Positions 25,278 through 35,143 are shown, numbered from the stretch's first letter. The stretch is DNA of 64,000 nucleotides from an uncultured Alphaproteobacteria bacterium (GCA_902537415.1 CACBBC010000002.1:57937-121936), one strand, 5' to 3'. Numbers and translations: made by a program. Notes: a model not told the origin generated them from the letters alone.

Positions 25278-26192
25278 ATGAAAATTCTCGTTTTAGGTGC
25301 AGGTGCCGTAGGAGGTTATTTTGGAGGACGAATGGCTGAGGCGGGAATGGATGTAACTTTTTTAGTAAGAGAAAAAAGACAAAAAAAATTAGAAAAATCA
25401 AGTTTAATAATTAAGAGTCCAAAAGGTGATTTCGTCACTAGCCCCAACCTTGTGACTATAGATAACGTAGACAGTATCTATGATGTCATATTATTCACTA
25501 ATAAGTCCTATGATTTAGACGAGATTTTACGGTCTCCATTTCCTGTAAAGGATGGGTCGATAATTATCCCATTACTTAATGGCTATGCACATATGGAACA
25601 ATTAAGGAATAAATTTCCAAATGCACGTTTATTTGGAGGTATTGCACACATATTTTCTACATTAAACAAAGAGGGTGAAATTCACCATTTCAATGATATT
25701 CACTCGCTTACTATTGGTCACTTAAACAACGCAGATGAAACGGATGGAAGACGATTTTTTGATGCTTGTAGTTCTGCAAACTTCTCAATTAAGTATTCGG
25801 ATGACATCATTGTAGACCTTTGGCACAAGTGGGTACTCATAACCACCGTAGCAGGAGCCACTACTCTATTTAATGCAACCATAGGAGAAATTGCGTCCAC
25901 TGAGCACGGAATAGCATTTATTACTGATCTTCATGATGAGTGTATAACTATAGCAAAGTCTGAAAAAATTCAGGTGAATGACGATGACTTAGCGCAACAA
26001 AGACGATTTCTTTCTGACAAAAAATCTACTTGGAGTTCATCTATGCGAAGAGACATGGTAAATAAGTCAAAAATCGAGTGCGATCATATATTTTTAGAGC
26101 TTATTAAGATTGCAGACAAAAACAACGTTTTATGTCCCTCTTTAAAAACCGTAATGATAAATGGTGAAATATATATGCGGTCTTCAATCTAA
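25278..26192 (+). CDS. Ketopantoate reductase family (PanE/ApbA-like)
   Basis: 304 residues. N-terminal NADP-binding motif LGAGAVGGYFGGRMAEAG and the middle PLLNGYAHMEQL, then the helical C-terminal domain with LWHKWVLITTVAGATTLFNATIGE, as in PanE/ApbA. The family reduces 2-ketopantoate for pantothenate/CoA synthesis, but many paralogues have other 2-oxoacid substrates. There is no panB or panC nearby. A strong ribosome binding site (GCGGAGG) precedes the ATG. The stop interlocks with the stop of the convergent PNPOx-like gene in CTAA. Confidence 0.85.
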   Translation: MKILVLGAGAVGGYFGGRMAEAGMDVTFLVREKRQKKLEKSSLIIKSPKGDFVTSPNLVTIDNVDSIYDVILFTNKSYDLDEILRSPFPVKDGSIIIPLLNGYAHMEQLRNKFPNARLFGGIAHIFSTLNKEGEIHHFNDIHSLTIGHLNNADETDGRRFFDACSSANFSIKYSDDIIVDLWHKWVLITTVAGATTLFNATIGEIASTEHGIAFITDLHDECITIAKSEKIQVNDDDLAQQRRFLSDKKSTWSSSMRRDMVNKSKIECDHIFLELIKIADKNNVLCPSLKTVMINGEIYMRSSI

Positions 26193-26779
26193 GGTGCAAT
26201 CCAGTTAGATTTATTATTATTAAAATCTAGTATCATTCTCTCGTGGCCCGATGATTTTAAATGAAGATAATCAATTTCGGTTATCTTATTGTCGACAACA
26301 CAAAAATTCTTTTTTCCCTTTTCACTCTGTTCCGATGTTGGGGTCTTTCCCTTTAACTCAAACGGTAAACCATCACCCTTTTCTTCAATGTGGCTTGAAG
26401 GATCATATTTTGTTAAATAACATTTTCTTGATGAGAGCCCTGTCTTATCCCATGAATCATTCCATATTGAATCATCGTAATGGATACTAGAAATTGTCTT
26501 TATCCTTAACTGCGTTTTCAGCTTATAACTATATACCAAGCAAACTGTGTTTGGGTTTTTCTTAATATCATCAAGTTTTGGACTTCTATAATCGGTGTGA
26601 AAACGAATAATATTTTTATCTTTATCAAAATTTCTTAAAACAACACTTCTTGCTTCCACTCCCACCTTTCCAATGGTACAAAAAGTCATAATGTGGAAAT
26701 CATGATCTCTCTCTTTCGCCCCGTTTTCCAATAGCTCACTGACTTTTATAAAAATATCGTTATTCATTTCCAATTCCAT
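26189..26779 (-). CDS. Pyridoxamine 5'-phosphate oxidase-like flavoprotein
   Basis: 196 residues. Shows the FMN-binding split-barrel pattern: ARSVVLRNFDKDKNIIRFHTDYRSPKLDDIKKNPN, then VCLVYSYKLKTQLRIKTISSI, then the C-terminal EIDYLHLKSSGHERMI. These match the family of PNPOx-like proteins with the Alr4036-type FMN-binding domain rather than classical PdxH. Substrate unknown. A second ATG four codons in (26767) could be the start. It is divergent from the MFS gene with only 2 bases between ATGs. Confidence 0.75.
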   Translation of the reverse strand: MELEMNNDIFIKVSELLENGAKERDHDFHIMTFCTIGKVGVEARSVVLRNFDKDKNIIRFHTDYRSPKLDDIKKNPNTVCLVYSYKLKTQLRIKTISSIHYDDSIWNDSWDKTGLSSRKCYLTKYDPSSHIEEKGDGLPFELKGKTPTSEQSEKGKKNFCVVDNKITEIDYLHLKSSGHERMILDFNNNKSNWIAP

Positions 26780-26781
26780 TA

Positions 26782-27987
26782 ATGCCTAATATCTTAAATA
26801 TATTAAAAAAAACAGTTTTTTCAAAAGAGCCTTTCGGATTACTTATCTTACTCGCTATAGCAATGCCCATAGCGTTTTCAACTTGGGTTGCTTTGCTTAA
26901 CAATTTTGTAATAGAAATATCCGGTTTTTCTGGCGTCGAGATAGGTTGGCTTCAAAGTGTAAGAGAGATACCAGGATTTCTTGCTGTCTGTGTTATTTTT
27001 ATCTTGTTTTTCTTAAGCGAGCAAAGACTTGCGTACATCTCTCTAGCTCTTCTGGCATTGGCGGTAGCGGTTACTGCTCTTTTCCCAGATTTTAAAGGAT
27101 TGATCATTACAACACTAGTAAGTTCAATTGGTTTTCATTACTATGAGACAGTCAATCAATCACTGCAATTGCAATGGCTTAAGAAAGAAACAGCACCTTC
27201 ATCAATCGGATGGATTGTAGCAGCTGGATCAGGTTCCGCCTTTTTTGTTTATATCGCTATAATTATTCTTTGGCTTAATCTTAATTTTAATTATTTTTTT
27301 ATTTATTTCTTTGCAGGTTTATTGTGCTTATTAATTGTTATCTTTTGCTTTTTTTATTATCCACAATTTCAAATTGGCAAAAAGCAGCGGTTAGCTATTG
27401 TGCTAAAGCGGAGATATTGGGTCTATTACACCCTGCAGTTTTTTTCGGGAGCCAGGCGACAAATATTCGTTGTTTTTGCAAGCTTTATGATGGTCGAAAA
27501 ATATGGTTTTGATGTTCACCAAATCACACTTCTCCTTTTAGCAAACTTTTTAATCAACATTTTTATGGCACCATTGATTGGGCGATTCATAGAAAAGTTT
27601 GGTGAGAGACTTTCATTAATTGTCGAATACTTTGGACTTATGGTTATTTTTCTTCTTTATGCCGGCCTATATTATTTTGATTGGTCTTACATTGTCGCGT
27701 CCATTCTTTTTATAGCGGACCATATGTTTTTTGGGTTGGCGTTTGCAATGAAAACATATTTTCAAAAAATTGCCAATAGCGAGGATTTTGCTCCAACCGC
27801 TGCTGTGGCTTTTACAATAAATCATATTTCTGCTGTATTTTTGCCCGTTTTATTAGGCTATATCTGGATTCAAAATAATAGTGCTGTTTTTTACTTAGCT
27901 GCCGTACTATCATTTTTTTCATTAATGGTAGCGATATTGATACCAAGATTTCCATCTAAAGGAAATGAAAGTATTTTATGCGTCTAG
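26782..27987 (+). CDS. Major facilitator superfamily transporter
   Basis: 401 residues, about twelve hydrophobic segments. The central loop after segment 6 is near residue 195 (KKQRLAIVLKRRYWV) and a second MFS-like region begins near 240 (MAPLIGRFIEKFGERLSLI). This matches MFS permeases by topology. I cannot name a substrate. It lies convergent to a small unknown gene with interlocked stops (CTAG). No phosphorus link is visible. Confidence 0.83.
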   Translation: MPNILNILKKTVFSKEPFGLLILLAIAMPIAFSTWVALLNNFVIEISGFSGVEIGWLQSVREIPGFLAVCVIFILFFLSEQRLAYISLALLALAVAVTALFPDFKGLIITTLVSSIGFHYYETVNQSLQLQWLKKETAPSSIGWIVAAGSGSAFFVYIAIIILWLNLNFNYFFIYFFAGLLCLLIVIFCFFYYPQFQIGKKQRLAIVLKRRYWVYYTLQFFSGARRQIFVVFASFMMVEKYGFDVHQITLLLLANFLINIFMAPLIGRFIEKFGERLSLIVEYFGLMVIFLLYAGLYYFDWSYIVASILFIADHMFFGLAFAMKTYFQKIANSEDFAPTAAVAFTINHISAVFLPVLLGYIWIQNNSAVFYLAAVLSFFSLMVAILIPRFPSKGNESILCV

Positions 27988-28484
27988 GTATTTTGTTGGT
28001 GAAGGTCCAAGCCACTTCCCATCTGATACATTTCCTCATCGGGTTGTGGGGGTTCAGGAATTTGTACAATTTCAATCCAGCCATTTAAAAAGTCAAACCG
28101 AAGACCAACCTCATCCATACCAGTTTTAAGAATTACTTGCTCAAGACCATTTGTATTCTTTACAGCTCTATTAATAGATTTACACATAATTTTGTGGAGA
28201 AACTCTCTCTCTAATTTTGTTTTAGGTTTGAAGGTTTTCTCTATTTCTAGATATTCAAGGTCTAAGCACCGAACATTTACTTTATCTTTTCCAGCTAATA
28301 GGCTGATCGCCACTATTGGTTTGGTTTCGCCAATTCGTGGAATTGCCCAAAAAGCTTCATATTCCCAGTTGGGACGAACTAGACTACTTATTTCATAATT
28401 TAAAGCACTCATCTGCGAAAATAATGCTTTTAGCGATATGATTAAAGTTACAACAGTGGTGCTTAAAATTTTTATAAACAACAT
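27984..28484 (-). CDS. Unknown protein with N-terminal membrane segment
   Basis: 166 residues. A hydrophobic segment near residues 3-22 is followed by a soluble part containing a NWEYEAFWAIPRIG patch, LVAGKDKVNVRCLDLEYLEIE-like beta-rich text and a C-terminal polar tail ending GSGLDLHQQNT. I recognise no domain. It lies 33 bases past hemY in the same direction, so it could follow the haem operon, but its role is open. The start is the first ATG and no ribosome binding site is strong. Confidence 0.6.
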   Translation of the reverse strand: MLFIKILSTTVVTLIISLKALFSQMSALNYEISSLVRPNWEYEAFWAIPRIGETKPIVAISLLAGKDKVNVRCLDLEYLEIEKTFKPKTKLEREFLHKIMCKSINRAVKNTNGLEQVILKTGMDEVGLRFDFLNGWIEIVQIPEPPQPDEEMYQMGSGLDLHQQNT

Positions 28485-28517
28485 ACAACCTATTTGTTAA
28501 TTACATCCAAAGATGCC

Positions 28518-29951
28518 TCAAACTTTATTACCATCTATTTCAACTTTGTCTACTTGTATATCAGGGCTGTAATTATTCTCTCCAATGATCAAAGGAAGTA
28601 TTTCACTTTGATCATTTCCTCCTAGGTTTTCATATCTCTCTTCTCCCCATTCGAGTGTTGAGAACTCTCCACATTTTTTACAAACGGGTTCCCATTCGCT
28701 TTGACTATCACAGATAGAGCAAATCCACCTTTTTGATCGCTTAGCTGTAACGGCTTTTGCAAGCCACCCCTTTACAACAGCATCTGATGATCCAACTCCC
28801 TTTTCAATGGCAGCCATTAGGGTATACACCTTAGCGTTTGCTTGATCAGTTTCTATTAGATCACTTATAGCCCGTCTCGCTTCAGGAAAATTTTCAGAAA
28901 GAATATTTAATTCGGCTTTTAAGGTTTTTGTCTCTACATCAGTCTTCTTAACATTTAAAATCTTTTTGAAACGTTCTACACGATCATCGACGCTTTCATT
29001 GGCCTCAATCTCCGCAAATTTTTTTGCTACATCCGGGTGAGGAATAACTTTCCATGTACTTAACAATACTGTTTCTGCTTTCTTTTTTTGTCCTTCGAGA
29101 ACCTCTAGCTCTGACAAAAAGATCGAATTTGGGACGAGGCCCGCGTATTTTTTTAATGCCTGCCTAGACATCTTCAAGGCATCCAGCGTCTTTCCATCTG
29201 ATCTAAGTTCTTTAGCTTTCTGAAATAAAAGAATACTTTCTCCTTTGCTAAACGTTTCTTTGTCTATCCTTTTAATCTTATTAATATTTTTATAACTCGT
29301 TAAGGCTCCATCCCAATCACCCTCTGTGAGTTGGAGATTAAAAAAAGTTTTATTAAATGACAGGTTTCGGGGTTTCAACTTGATTAACCGCTCCGTCAGT
29401 TTGAGTGCTAGGCTTGTATTCCCCTCAGATAGTTTCATCTTTATAAGACCAAACAACCCCATGCTCCGTGTTGTTTTGTCTTTTATTAATTCTTGAAAAA
29501 TCTCTTCTTGTTTTGCCACGTTTCCTTTGGCGTCATATGAGCTAAGAGATAATATGTTCGGCAAAGATTTTGACTTAAGGTATTTCTTGCTTCGCTTAAT
29601 TTCTGATAGAGCTCTTTCATGATCCCCCTCAAAGCTTGCAGTATATGCGCTGATTAAAATGCTTTGTCCTTTTCTTTCTGACCTTTTTTCAAAGAACCTC
29701 TTAAGAGCTGTATCATCACCTTTCAAAAATCCGATCAAAGACCATAAAAACTTTAGGGCTATATTTATCATTAAAGCAACAAAGAGGAGCACTAAGATGA
29801 GGGCAAAAAACGATATGAAACTTAACTGGTATTCTCTATTAAGAAAATCAATCGTTAATGTCCCATCGGTATCTTTGACAAAATTAAATGCGACAGCTAG
29901 TGCTATTGCAATGCTGAAAAAAAATATTGCCTTCATAAATACCCAAATCAC
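28518..29951 (-). CDS. hemY: HemY-like TPR protein with C-terminal zinc ribbon
   Basis: 477 residues. Two transmembrane segments at the N-terminus (about 6-22 and 42-68) are followed by TPR-type helices in which each step resembles the HemY_N/TPR family. The C-terminus has a zinc-ribbon with CxxC pairs: WICSICDSQSEWEPVCKKCGE (about residues 415-435). This arrangement is typical of alphaproteobacterial HemY (protoporphyrin-related, non-oxidase HemY). It sits downstream of hemD and a mitofilin-like gene, in the common hemC-hemD-X-hemY order. Role in haem synthesis inferred from that context. Confidence 0.88.
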   Translation of the reverse strand: MIWVFMKAIFFFSIAIALAVAFNFVKDTDGTLTIDFLNREYQLSFISFFALILVLLFVALMINIALKFLWSLIGFLKGDDTALKRFFEKRSERKGQSILISAYTASFEGDHERALSEIKRSKKYLKSKSLPNILSLSSYDAKGNVAKQEEIFQELIKDKTTRSMGLFGLIKMKLSEGNTSLALKLTERLIKLKPRNLSFNKTFFNLQLTEGDWDGALTSYKNINKIKRIDKETFSKGESILLFQKAKELRSDGKTLDALKMSRQALKKYAGLVPNSIFLSELEVLEGQKKKAETVLLSTWKVIPHPDVAKKFAEIEANESVDDRVERFKKILNVKKTDVETKTLKAELNILSENFPEARRAISDLIETDQANAKVYTLMAAIEKGVGSSDAVVKGWLAKAVTAKRSKRWICSICDSQSEWEPVCKKCGEFSTLEWGEERYENLGGNDQSEILPLIIGENNYSPDIQVDKVEIDGNKV

Positions 29952-30871
29952 TGATTTATCTGATCTTCCATTTCAATAAGTTTATCCAACTTTCCAATCC
30001 AATCTTTCATTAAGGCTCTAGTCTCTGACGATAATTTACTAATCTCAATTTTTGCGTTTTCTAACTTTCCGCTTTTTAATGAATCATCAATTCTGGATAA
30101 TATTGCGTCTGTGTGATTACCCTCAATAGGCTCAGTAGACCTAGATATAAAAATAGTGTTGAAGTAGCTTGTTAACCAGTCTGTCCAGTCTTGTTTCTCA
30201 AGCGAGTTTATTTCGTTTTTCAAAGCACGATAAGAAATATCGGTGAATTCCTCTATTAAAACAAAAAGCTCTCGACTCATTTCTAAGGACTGTTTTTTCT
30301 CTATATTCTGATAGAAACTTCTTAGTACTGATAAACTCTTTTTGTTATTTTCAATAAGCTCTTGGTTCTTTGAAATTCGTTGCTGCAATACATCTAATTC
30401 GCTTTTATATGTTCGTTGAAAATTTTCTAGCTTATCTATTTGGTTTTTTAACAATCCCTCATTTTTGATATCACTTAGGTTTTGTGCATCATCTTTGGTT
30501 TTGTATTGCATATTTTCAGAAATAGCAGCGCTTATTTTTGACTCTATATCTTTCGCGTTTTTTTTAACCAAGTTGTTGACCATATTGATTCTTGATAGCA
30601 AAATTTCTTTTTCTGATTGTAACTCTTCGATACTAGAACGGATTATTTTCTCTCTTTCCGAGAGAAATGTATTTTTGCTCAACTTAGAATTTAATTCAGA
30701 TTTTAAATCTTTAATTTCAACAAAAAAAATAAAATATAAAGAGCCTAAAGCTAACGCTGATAATGCTAAACTAACTAGGGCTAACATAAGGGCATAGTTA
30801 AAGTGATAACCCAATGTTTTTGTTCCACTACTGTTTTTTTTCAAACTTTTCTTAGTATTCGATTCTGTCAC
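29948..30871 (-). CDS. Mitofilin/HemX-like membrane coiled-coil protein
   Basis: 307 residues. A single transmembrane segment near residues 28-52, then about 180 residues of coiled-coil (long heptad-like stretches rich in Lys, Glu and Leu), and a C-terminal helical region with DAILSRIDDSLKSGKLENAKIEISKL. Proteins of this shape lie between hemD and hemY in alphaproteobacteria and are related to mitochondrial mitofilin (Mic60), which shapes inner membranes. A HemX-like role is the other annotation. Overlaps hemY by 4 bases. Function inferred from synteny. Confidence 0.82.
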   Translation of the reverse strand: MTESNTKKSLKKNSSGTKTLGYHFNYALMLALVSLALSALALGSLYFIFFVEIKDLKSELNSKLSKNTFLSEREKIIRSSIEELQSEKEILLSRINMVNNLVKKNAKDIESKISAAISENMQYKTKDDAQNLSDIKNEGLLKNQIDKLENFQRTYKSELDVLQQRISKNQELIENNKKSLSVLRSFYQNIEKKQSLEMSRELFVLIEEFTDISYRALKNEINSLEKQDWTDWLTSYFNTIFISRSTEPIEGNHTDAILSRIDDSLKSGKLENAKIEISKLSSETRALMKDWIGKLDKLIEMEDQINQ

Positions 30872-30894
30872 TTTTAAGCTTTTTAAGTTTAGTC

Positions 30895-31614
30895 TTAATA
30901 ACGTGCATACTCTTTAACTATCATCTTGACCATTTCAGAGATCAAAGGCTCTTGAGTTGTTTTACATCTAATGTCTTTATCTAAAACCGATCTTAATCTA
31001 TTTTCAATTTTTTTGCTAAAACAGAAAAATATTTTATTGAGATTGTTTTCTGAAGCGCCCTTTGTCAAGCTGTCCACGGATTTTTCGGAGAATAGCGCTA
31101 TTCCCTCCAAATGTTTTCTGGCTAAGACATTGTCTAATTCTCTTTGCTGAATAGGTCTTTTCTGCTTATAAACCACATACTCTTCACAATTAAAGTTGTA
31201 CTTTGAAAGATCCGCCTTTAAGTCGAAAGATATTTCGTCACCTCGCAAATAAAATATATTTGGTCTTTTGTTATTACAGTAGTCTTTCAAGCTATCAAGC
31301 AACTGCTTTACATTTGAGAAAATAAATGTCTCTTTTGCTCCTATTTCTCTAAGAAATTCATCACATCTTTGCCCAACAGCAAAAATAGGTGTTTCCGAGT
31401 TTTTCAATTCTATATTTAATTTTTCTGCAGCATAAACGGATGTAAAGACTAAAATATCTGCTTTCTCTATGTTTACACTTATATTTTGGAACTCTATTTC
31501 CAAGAGAGGAAAAATCAAAACCCTACCGTTGAACTTTTCTTTTTGTAACATTTCTTTGAAACGGCAGCTGTCTTTAAAAGTCCGCGTTAAAAGAATTTCT
31601 TTATTGGAAGAAAT
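30895..31614 (-). CDS. hemD: Uroporphyrinogen-III synthase HemD (ATT start)
   Basis: HemD closes and rearranges hydroxymethylbilane to uroporphyrinogen III. The 239-residue frame begins at ATT (31612-31614), because the conserved N-terminus (KEILLTR) lies upstream of the first ATG at 31551. No ATG, GTG or TTG occurs between the preceding in-frame stop and that ATG. AGGAGG ends 5 bases before this ATT. Later motifs: LIFPLLEIEF, VFTSVYAAEKL and IALFSEKSVDSL. It overlaps the end of hemC by 14 bases. Normal HemD is about 240-250 residues, matching the ATT start. Confidence 0.85.
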   Translation of the reverse strand: MSSNKEILLTRTFKDSCRFKEMLQKEKFNGRVLIFPLLEIEFQNISVNIEKADILVFTSVYAAEKLNIELKNSETPIFAVGQRCDEFLREIGAKETFIFSNVKQLLDSLKDYCNNKRPNIFYLRGDEISFDLKADLSKYNFNCEEYVVYKQKRPIQQRELDNVLARKHLEGIALFSEKSVDSLTKGASENNLNKIFFCFSKKIENRLRSVLDKDIRCKTTQEPLISEMVKMIVKEYARY

Positions 31615-32527
31615 TTTTTCCTCCTTTTGACTTTATCTCTCTTCCTGCCTCACGCCCAATTTCTACCGCCATGGCCCAGTCCCCTTGCCAAACGTCATGT
31701 ATCCTTACCTCGCCATTAGCACTTATAATTTCCCCCATAAATTTAAATTCTTCATTGTTTTTTTGCGCCAATCCGCCAATAGGCGTTCTACAGGATCCGT
31801 CTAACTCCCTTAAGAATGCTCTTTCAGCCTCAACTCTTTTCTTTGATACACTGTCGTTGAGAGGTGCTAAAAATTCTTCCATTTTTTGGCTGCGTAAATG
31901 CTCAATTCCGACAGCTCCCTGAGCAACAGCAGGTAACATTTCATCTGTTGATATAGGGTTAATCAGCTCAACTAATCCAAGTCTATTTAATCCTGCAGTA
32001 GCTAAAAAGGTTGCAACAGCCACGTTATTGTCTAACTTTTCAAGTCTTTTTTGAACATTTCCTCTAAACTCAACCACCTTTAAATCCTTTCGTTTGTTTA
32101 GTAACTGTGCCTTTCTTCGAAGAGATGATGTTCCCACAACAGACCCCAAGGGCAAATCTGCGATGGAGGAGTATCTTCTCGATATGAAAGAGTCTCTTAC
32201 ATCTTCGCGCTTTAAGATAGTTGAGATAACCAATTTTTCTGGGAGGTCCGTTTCAACATCTTTCATAGAGTGAATAGCTATGTCTATTCGCTTGTCGATA
32301 AGAGCTTGTTGAATTTCCTTTGTAAACAAGCCTTTTCCCCCAATTTTTGATAGTGACGTATTCAAAAACTTGTCGCCACTCGTTTTTATGATTTCTATTT
32401 TTACCTTTTCAGGATCTATTTGATTTAATGATAATAATTTATTTCTTACTTCATTGGCTTGTGCTAAGGCCAAAGGAGATCCTCTTGTGCCAATAATTAA
32501 TTTTTCTGGATAACTACCTTTACTCAT
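31601..32527 (-). CDS. hemC: Hydroxymethylbilane synthase HemC
   Basis: 308 residues. N-terminal IIGTRGSPLALAQAN, then KIGGKGLFTKEIQ and IDIAIHSMKDVETDLP. The dipyrromethane-cofactor cysteine is in the motif ELDGSCRTPIGG near residue 243. It polymerises four porphobilinogens to hydroxymethylbilane in the cytoplasm. hemD follows with a short overlap. The gene is divergent from tsaD with 48 bases between starts. Canonical ATG. Confidence 0.96.
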   Translation of the reverse strand: MSKGSYPEKLIIGTRGSPLALAQANEVRNKLLSLNQIDPEKVKIEIIKTSGDKFLNTSLSKIGGKGLFTKEIQQALIDKRIDIAIHSMKDVETDLPEKLVISTILKREDVRDSFISRRYSSIADLPLGSVVGTSSLRRKAQLLNKRKDLKVVEFRGNVQKRLEKLDNNVAVATFLATAGLNRLGLVELINPISTDEMLPAVAQGAVGIEHLRSQKMEEFLAPLNDSVSKKRVEAERAFLRELDGSCRTPIGGLAQKNNEEFKFMGEIISANGEVRIHDVWQGDWAMAVEIGREAGREIKSKGGKNFFQ

Positions 32528-32575
32528 TCTCTGATTTTCTAATTAACAATTTTTTAATTAATGTAATATATAACT

Positions 32576-33685
32576 ATGCACAAGTCTATCATAGCACTAG
32601 GAATAGAAAGTAGCTGCGATGACACTTCAATAGGCGTTATCAAAGTAACTCGTAAAGATAATACTCTGGTTTCAGAAAAACTGGGGCTTGTGACACTATC
32701 TCAAGAAAAACTCCATAAAGGCTACGGCGGTATCGTACCGGAAATTGCGGCGCGTGCCCACTCAGAAAGAGTGGATACATGCTTTAAAAAAGTTCTCAAA
32801 GAAAATAATATTAAACTTAATGATATTGATATTATTTGTGTGACACAGGGGCCAGGATTAATTGGAGGTCTTATCTCAGGTATAAATTTTGCGAAGGGAT
32901 TGGCTTTTTCAACAGAAAAACCTCTGATTGGTGTTAATCACCTGGTTGGTCATGCGCTCACACCTCAAATGACAGATGATCTAAGCTATCCTTATCTACT
33001 GCTTTTAGCTTCAGGTGGTCATTGTCAATATTTAGCCGTTTTGGGAGCAAATGAAATAAAGAGGCTTGGAACAACTATAGATGATGCTCCAGGTGAGGTT
33101 TTTGATAAAGTAGCAAAAATGTTGAGCCTTCCTATATTTTCAGGATCAGAAGTGGAAAAGTGGGCGGAAAAAGGTGATAAAAATCGATTTTCATTTCCAT
33201 TGCCACTAATCAATAAAAATGACTGTGACCTTTCCTTTTCTGGTCTTAAATCGTCCGTAAGAAGACAAGTAGATTATCTAGTTGAAAAACAGTCTGGCCT
33301 ATATTTGCGCGATCAAAGAGATATTTGCGCATCGTTTCAAAAATCTATGAAATTAATTTTTGAGCAGAAAACAAAAAAAGCTATAGAACTATTCTCCAAG
33401 GTTTCTTCTGTGAAAAGTCTATCCTTTTCATTAGCAGGTGGTGTTGCAGCAAATAAGGAAATAAGAAATTCACTGAGGGAGCTATGTGATAATCTCGGGG
33501 TCCGTTTCTCTGCACCGCCACTAGATCTGTGCACAGACAACGGCTTAATGATCGCGTATACGGGAACACAAATGTATTTGAGAGGACAAGTTGATGATAT
33601 GGACTTGTCCCCAAGACCAAGGTGGCCTATTGACATAGACAACCAACATTCAATAGGCTTTGGAAAGCGTGGACGGAAAGTTTAA
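32576..33685 (+). CDS. tsaD: tRNA N6-adenosine threonylcarbamoyltransferase TsaD
   Basis: 369 residues. N-terminal LGIESSCDDTSIGVI, then KGYGGIVPEIAARAHSE with the family metal histidine region GVNHLVGHALTP, TTIDDAPGEVFDKVAKML and the C-terminal GGVAANKEIRNSL and DNGLMIAYTG. It transfers threonylcarbamoyl to A37 of tRNAs reading ANN codons. The stop is directly adjacent to the convergent ahcY stop, with zero bases between. Divergent from hemC. Confidence 0.96.
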   Translation: MHKSIIALGIESSCDDTSIGVIKVTRKDNTLVSEKLGLVTLSQEKLHKGYGGIVPEIAARAHSERVDTCFKKVLKENNIKLNDIDIICVTQGPGLIGGLISGINFAKGLAFSTEKPLIGVNHLVGHALTPQMTDDLSYPYLLLLASGGHCQYLAVLGANEIKRLGTTIDDAPGEVFDKVAKMLSLPIFSGSEVEKWAEKGDKNRFSFPLPLINKNDCDLSFSGLKSSVRRQVDYLVEKQSGLYLRDQRDICASFQKSMKLIFEQKTKKAIELFSKVSSVKSLSFSLAGGVAANKEIRNSLRELCDNLGVRFSAPPLDLCTDNGLMIAYTGTQMYLRGQVDDMDLSPRPRWPIDIDNQHSIGFGKRGRKV

Positions 33686-35080
33686 TTAATAGCGATAGCT
33701 GTCGCTTTTAAATGGTCCGGCTTCATTTACACCAATATAATCGGCCTGATCTTTCTCTAGCTTTGTAAGTTTCACTCCTATTTTCTCTAAGTGCAACCTT
33801 GCAACTTTTTCATCCAGATGTTTTGGCAGCGTGTATACGCTATTGGAATAATTTTTACCATTTTTCCATAGCTCGATTTGGGCTAGGACTTGATTACTAA
33901 AGCTTGCGGACATTACAAAAGATGGATGACCAGTTGCATTTCCAAGATTAAGCAATCTGCCTTCAGACAATAGAATTATATTTCTACCTGAAGCCATTTC
34001 CACCATATCAACCTGGTCTTTTATTTTTGTCCATTTTTGATTTTTAAGAGCAGCGACTTCGATTTCGTTGTCAAAATGACCAATGTTTCCAACGATAGCC
34101 ATATTTTTCATATTCCTCATATGGTCTAGCTTTATAACATCTTTGTTTCCTGTGGCTGTTATAAATACATCTGCTGTTGCGACTGTGTCTTCTAATGTTA
34201 CGACTTCGAAACCATCCATCGCGGCTTGCAGTGCACATATAGGATCTACTTCCGTAACCTTTACGCGGGCACCGGCTCCTCGTAATGATGCTGCTGATCC
34301 TTTTCCCACGTCACCGTAACCACAAACGACTGCGACTTTACCTGCCATCATAGTATCTGTTGCTCTTCTTATTCCATCTACTAGCGATTCTTTACAGCCA
34401 TATTTGTTATCAAATTTAGACTTTGTAACACTATCATTTACATTAATTGCAGGAAAAGGTAGCTTACCTTCCCGCTCTAACTGATACAACCGGTTTACAC
34501 CTGTAGTTGTCTCCTCTGAAACTCCGAGAATTGACTCCTTTTGTTTCGTAAACCAGCCTTTACTTGATTGTAATCTCTTTTTAATTTGTTTAAAAAGCGC
34601 TTCCTCTTCCTCTGAAGATGGCTTTTCCAAAAATTCCGTGTCTCCACTCTCTGCCCGCGATCCTAATAGAACATACATTGTTGCATCCCCGCCGTCATCT
34701 AGGATTAGGTTCGCTGTTTCTTCCTTAAAAAGAAATATTTTATCAGCATATTCCCAGTATTCATCGAGGGTTTCGCCTTTATAAGCAAAAACAGGAACAC
34801 CGCTTTCCGCTATAGCTGCTGCAGCGTGATCTTGTGTAGAAAAAATATTACAACTTGCCCAACGAACATCTGCACCTAAATCAACTAGTGTCTCTATTAA
34901 GACAGCTGTTTGAATTGTCATATGGAGGCTTCCTGCAATTCTTGCCCCTTTGAGTGGCTTTTTTCCTTCAAACTCTTTTCTTATGGCCATCAATCCTGGC
35001 ATCTCTGTTTCAGCAATGGCTATCTCTTTTCTTCCGAATGAGGCCAAACTGATATCTTTCACGATAAAATCTTTACTCAT
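33686..35080 (-). CDS. ahcY: S-adenosylhomocysteine hydrolase AhcY
   Basis: 464 residues from the ATG at 35078-35080, which has AAGGA upstream; an earlier frame start (35167) adds 29 non-conserved residues. Motifs: [30 protein letters not shown], the NAD-binding [16 protein letters not shown] and the [17 protein letters not shown] region with C-terminal KSDSYRY. The enzyme splits S-adenosylhomocysteine to adenosine and homocysteine, relieving inhibition of methyltransferases. Abuts tsaD end to end. Confidence 0.96.
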   Translation of the reverse strand: MSKDFIVKDISLASFGRKEIAIAETEMPGLMAIRKEFEGKKPLKGARIAGSLHMTIQTAVLIETLVDLGADVRWASCNIFSTQDHAAAAIAESGVPVFAYKGETLDEYWEYADKIFLFKEETANLILDDGGDATMYVLLGSRAESGDTEFLEKPSSEEEEALFKQIKKRLQSSKGWFTKQKESILGVSEETTTGVNRLYQLEREGKLPFPAINVNDSVTKSKFDNKYGCKESLVDGIRRATDTMMAGKVAVVCGYGDVGKGSAASLRGAGARVKVTEVDPICALQAAMDGFEVVTLEDTVATADVFITATGNKDVIKLDHMRNMKNMAIVGNIGHFDNEIEVAALKNQKWTKIKDQVDMVEMASGRNIILLSEGRLLNLGNATGHPSFVMSASFSNQVLAQIELWKNGKNYSNSVYTLPKHLDEKVARLHLEKIGVKLTKLEKDQADYIGVNEAGPFKSDSYRY

Positions 35081-35143
35081 TTTATTTTCCTTACAAAAAC
35101 CTATATAACTAATAGGAGTTATAACAATTTTTGCAACTTCAAA

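Noticed and set aside
30895..31551. hemD starting at ATG 31551
   Set aside because: It would drop the conserved N-terminal ILLTR block; the upstream frame is open and has AGGAGG before an ATT.
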